Source of the DNA: Sipunculus nudus
Lineage: Eukaryota > Annelida > Sipuncula > Golfingiida > Sipunculidae
Length of the DNA stretch: 64,000 nt
Assembly (NCBI GenBank): GCA_026874595.1
Contig: CM049317.1
Coordinates: 24,890,401 to 24,954,400, forward strand
Direction of reading: 5' to 3'
The translations under genes were made by a program, and so were the position numbers. How positions within the stretch are numbered: position 1 is the first letter of the stretch; each line of letters opens with the position of its first letter. Below, in pieces: positions 59,481 to 64,000 of the stretch. The notes below the pieces were generated by a model that worked only from the letters and a program-made list of their open reading frames with translations, made no database searches and was not told where the DNA came from.

Positions 59481-60608
59481 GTAAGCATCTTTTTCCTACT
59501 TTATTCACAATTATACGTATCCTTCTCTTAAAATGTTTACAGAAGGATATTCGATTTTAATTTTAATTTGGTAATCACAAGATAACTAGACACCTAAGTT
59601 TGAATTTAATCCATATAATTAGTAATATGTTCTGGTGCATCTTATTCCAAACATAAATATAGTCTAGACCTATGTTTAGTACCCTAACATTTTATCGAAA
59701 TACCATATTAATCGCCTTAATGTTTGATTGGCTTCAGTTAAACAGTCATAAATTGTCATGAAACATCGTAGAATGTTAAATTAGCCGACAATAGATTTTG
59801 AAAAAATGGGTATATGGATTAGGGTTTATTTAACGCTTATTACGTATGAACCAATAACCTGGGTCTGGTGCTAATAAATATAAAGGAAGGCAGACACTTT
59901 CAGACCTCTGACTTTAAACATACAAACCAAAACTCCAGATACATTTACGTGAAATATAGTTAAAGTGTTACAAAAGATTATATGGAAATATGCACTTAAC
60001 TGAATAGTGCTGACGTCCCAGGGTGGGTAAAATAAATTTACATTAGACATACAATCATACAATACAAGATGACAGGGGACTACACCCTAAGCTAAACTGA
60101 TTATTATATAAATATACCAAAACTCTTGAGGCTGACTCTTACAACGAATTCAAATCTGGACCAAACAAGGAGTTCAGCCCTTAATAACGGCTCTATTTAG
60201 GCGTCGAAAGAAAAGAATACTTGGGTGGACGTATCCGCCGGTCAGGGAAACTGAAGAATACTGAGGAACAAGGTTTTACTAGAACGGGATGTTTTCTCCT
60301 CTCAGTCAATAATTGGCACTACACAAGCATGATAAGCAATGCCTCCGGAGTAGAGCACAGGGCAAAAAGAGAGTTCGAATCTCAGGCAAGGCAGTGAGAT
60401 ATTTAACGGTCAGCCCCTACACAGATTGCGCCCTCTGCAGGCTTAGTGATGTGCCTGTGCCCAGCAGTCGTGTCTCATTTTCAAACGAGTGCTCTTTCAG
60501 GGGTCCCTAGGTGTTAAAACAAAAAAAAAAGTGATGATACACACCGAGGACCAGCAGAAGCAATACGCCAAGATACCATTTCTTGTAAAGTAGGCGTAGA
60601 AGATGTAA

Positions 60609-61930
60609 GTGTAGATTCAGAAAATATCCTGGGCGTAAAATTTCGAGGTTTTTATATTAAACGCATATCGTGGGGTATTTGAATTCGTGGACAGACAATA
60701 AAAAAAATTAAGGAAATCGTGGTTAACTAATATCTTTATATGCGCTGGGAAGACGAGAAAATTTACAGCGGTAACTAACCTGTTGCTCGACGGAGATGCT
60801 TATTACACGGTGCGCCTGTACCGTGGCTAATCGGATCAGTGTTTAGCAAACAAACATCGCCTGGCTCGAGGACAACAAAGGAATAAATCAGCCTTGAAGG
60901 TGACGGACGATACATCGGCTGTTAGTTATAAAAAACAAGCACATCACGTTCACACAAAGCGTAAACCCTCATTTTATCGGGGGAAAAATGAAACGGGACT
61001 GACTACAAGAGGTATTTAACCTTTTTTTATTCATCATGGCGGTAGTTGCATGTGGTGCCTGTAAAGCCCAGACGGGGCCGTGTGACAAGCAGTTCGATAG
61101 GCATTCAATGTGTCAACCATTTGGAGAAGTCGGCTAAATGGGTCGGCTAGCAAAAGACAGGAACTTTTCCCATCTGAAAATAAGTGGGGCATAATGTGCA
61201 TACTAGTATTCTGTGACGCTTTCTTACGTAAAGATTTATGTACAAGTTAACAATCGTCAATATTCGGACATACTGCTTTTCTTACTGATGGCTCACTTTT
61301 AGGCACACAACTGTAGTCAACAATATTCGGGATAAGTGTTCTATATTGCATTCGCCTCATACGGTAATGCAAATAAATAAAAATTGCCTTGGCTTTTAAG
61401 CCAATGAAAAGTCGTACTTGATAACCGTGGTTACAAACATTTGAACATGCATACCTTTCTTGTCATGTCTGAACTATCGCTTTTCACGATACAAATGTGG
61501 CATTGTTCTTGAACATTTCACCCGACTTATTGAAAAATGGAAATGTGGGGATGTTTTCAGTTTAAAGTAAAGTATGAAAATGTTTTATTGTAAACGTTTC
61601 AGGGGCTGTGTGTATGCGATATTAAGGAAAATGGAATGGGCAACATAATATTTTTAAATCATATTTTTATAGTAATTCACGGGAACAATCATTCAGCACA
61701 TTTATTATTTTTGTATCATTTACAAAATATAAAATTGTAATAAACAATTTTTGTACCTTTATTGAAAACTTAGCCACTGATCATAATAATAAATGAAATC
61801 ACCCACCAGCTGCCGTCAAGATATTCTCTGACCGTATGATTTTTTGATCGATGGATTCATGAAGTATTGGATAACCTTGATCCACGAAAATCACGAAAAC
61901 AAAATCCCACTTATTATTTCTGAACCTACA
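60609..61930. mobile_element. TA-type transposon copy inside array unit 3
   Basis: Same element and position as at 50276 and 55442. Confidence 0.75.
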
Positions 61931-62319
61931 TTATTAAAACTATACCATCAGCGTATATAACAATACTAACATTTCTTCAATTTACATCTATTTCTCTATG
62001 AATTCTGGTGATACTTTCTGCTTAATCATTAATAAAAATCAAAAGCAGCCTTAGTGTAAGGGAATGCCCCTATCAAACCAATCTGTGTTAAAATTAGTAA
62101 TCTTTAAACAAGCTAATGTATGCTTGTATAACGCTTTAATAGCAAAATTTGTCATCGATTCCATATGGAACAAGAAAAGCACTCAGAGCGCAAACCTCCG
62201 CCAAAGCAGCTCATTATCCCCCATATGTAACTGTCAGAAAAGCAGCATTTTTTCCTTTAAAATATTTCTCTATCAAGAATGTTATCCGTATCACAATTTA
62301 ATCAATTTTTCTTTCATAG

Positions 62320-62366
62320 CCGAGCTATCCTCAAGATTTCATCAAAATCCTTCAATAAGTGTTTGA
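62320..62366 (+). CDS. Possible alternative terminal exon, unit 3
   Basis: Same as 57153. Confidence 0.2.
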
Positions 62367-63597
62367 CTAATGTTGCTAACAGCCAGCCAAACATAACCCC
62401 TGCAGTTTAGCGGAGGTAAAAAACAGATGAAGTCGAATATATTTGCAAAGCTAAGATTTCTTATGTAGGGAATGCGGGATGCGAAAAGCGTATAAAATAG
62501 GTACACGTATTGAGAAATAGAGAAGGTGAGATTCCTCGTGCGCGGATCCGGCAAGCGGAATTCGCATCCGGCAAAAACAATCACTTCATGTAGCGATTTT
62601 TTAAGTTTCCGGATGGTATCCAGGGGCAAAACATAGAACAAATGCATGCCGCCGTACGCGTGCATGTTCATAATAAATCTCTTAACACGCATTCCGCATT
62701 TCGTACATAAGGAATGTTACACGTTACTACTGAAGAAACAGACTTAATGAGCCCCCGAGGCCAAGTCGAAGCTGTGAGAAGCTGAACGAAACAGTGTTTT
62801 GTATTACTTTTGAACATTACGTTTTGTTACGTGTAACTAAACTTTCATCCGGGTTCCACACGCAACTAACTCAACTGAAGAAAGACTCTATAAATGATAA
62901 TATTTATAATTGATAAATCAGTATATACAATATATACAAGAATACAACATGTTTTGGTTCACATAAAGGTCTGTCCAAGTCACCCATATTAATATTAACA
63001 GAATACATATAGCTCAAAGTAAAGTGAAGTAGGTGTCTCCAAATTCAATAAATCACATAATGCGAGTGCGAGGACGAGTGCCGGTACGCCCCTGGGGCCG
63101 ATTAGGAGCCGTCCATGTTAAAAAGTCTACCCTCAACCGAAAAAAAGTTCAAATGTCCAAAACCAGGACGGGCAAGCGGTACGACAGTTCACATAATAAT
63201 TTCAGCCCATACGGGATCGGGAATGTGATACTTTTATAACTGTACGCGAGATGACGTCGTACAGTTCACAAAAGAAACAGGTTCCAGTTAATGTAAAGGG
63301 TCCACTGCTTGTCTGTCGTCCTCGGTGGTGTTATGCTTCAACGCTCTCCGTTAGATTGTCCCCCTGTGTTCTCTGGTGTCCTCACGACCGGGAACCTGTA
63401 GGGCCCCCGCCGTCATCAAAGTCACTACGGAACCACGTAACACCTCCCTAAAGTAGAAAATTTTATGACATCAATATGAGTAAAATTTTGTAACCTTTCA
63501 ACACGTGAGCCTCTAAATGACTCAGTTAATTACATAAGGAATAATTCAACAGATCAATGGAATAATAATTAAATATGATCAATCATGTTTATTCAGT

Positions 63598-64000
63598 AAA
63601 AGTTACACCTCGCCAAACCACCCTGATGTCTAAAGGGCTTAATAAAAACATAACCATGTAAGCAATGTAACCATCCTTTAAAAATAATAACTCTAAACTA
63701 ATAGGAACGCCAAGACTCTTCAAAACGAAACAAACCATCTATATATTGGAATATTAAACAATATTCCCGATATAACTCATGTGTAAATTTAACCAATGAA
63801 TTAATTTATGCTGAAACCATCCATTCCAAAGGAAACCCATTTTTTCCGACAGCAATAATAGCACAATCTACATTTTCAATTTCATAGATCTCCCTACCGA
63901 TTTGGCTACTTTACAAAAGTCAGTAATGCATGTCAAACGGAATAAGTTTAAAAGAAAATTGAATTCGACTAAAAGTTTAGTCCCCACATTTAATTTAAAT
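63598..64000 (+). repeat. Exon-array unit 4, start only
   Basis: The first 403 bases of a fourth unit, matching the starts of units 2 and 3; the array continues beyond the window. Confidence 0.95.

Larger units (their letters stand above)
58431..63597 (+). repeat. Exon-array unit 3 (5167 bp)
   Basis: Shares nearly all unit 2-specific bases, so units 2 and 3 are closer to each other than to unit 1. Confidence 0.95.

Noticed and set aside
53266-63597. The array as a possible assembly duplication
   Set aside because: Units differ by substitutions and by small indels (lengths about 5164, 5165 and 5167 bp) spread along their length, so they are not copies of one sequence. Long reads would still be needed to confirm the copy number.
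1-64000. CRISPR arrays, bacterial operons, riboswitches, rRNA and functional tRNA genes
   Set aside because: I searched by eye and found no support. The direct repeats seen are microsatellites, transposon ends, LTRs or segmental duplications in a eukaryotic context.

Overview
The window looks like AT-rich, intron- and repeat-dominated genomic DNA from a metazoan. I infer a lophotrochozoan, probably a bivalve mollusc. The grounds are tRNA-derived SINEs with a conserved central block, a Ty3/gypsy element of the Gmr1-like type, many (AT)n tracts, diverged repeats rich in GGTCAAAGGTCA-like words, and no operon-like or bacterial features. No complete single-exon host gene is visible, and most short open frames are noise.

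Layout. 1-3020: little recognisable, apart from an (AT)n tract and one doubtful 107-codon minus-strand frame. 3021-6075: a broken minus-strand Ty3/gypsy element whose order is integrase, then reverse transcriptase, then RNase H (Gmr1-like order), truncated where a dispersed repeat (R1) begins. 6085-24215: R1 copies plus a diverged tandem segmental triplication (units from about 6974, 13267 and 21484). This triplication carries SINEs, (AT)n tracts and two insertions whose empty sites can be read in the sister unit: a 553-bp hAT-like insertion with an 8-bp duplication, and a 1317-bp element with TA duplications. Two short hairpin elements sit inside (AT)n tracts near 23.1 and 24.3 kb. 24473-28194: mostly unrecognised, then a diverged repeat. 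28195-35608: a nearly full-length but inactivated minus-strand Ty3/gypsy LTR retrotransposon of canonical order (gag, PR, RT, RH, IN). 36321-42178: a perfect palindrome, diverged repeats and unrecognised sequence. 42187-42863: a clean non-autonomous hAT element with 8-bp target duplications, packed with the word ATTTGCAT.

45838-64000 is the most interesting part. A degenerate minus-strand coding tract lies at 45.8-46.75 kb. It is followed by a plus-strand multi-exon gene that is partial in this window. Its exons include a 175-bp exon, a 102-bp exon, and then a tandem array of about 5165-bp genomic units (three full copies and the start of a fourth at the window edge). Every unit carries two further 102-bp exons, both phase 1-1 and homologous to each other, so each unit would add 2 x 34 = 68 residues in frame. 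The gene would thus be growing by tandem amplification of an exon-pair plus its introns. The protein is not a family I recognise, and expression is not shown by the sequence alone.
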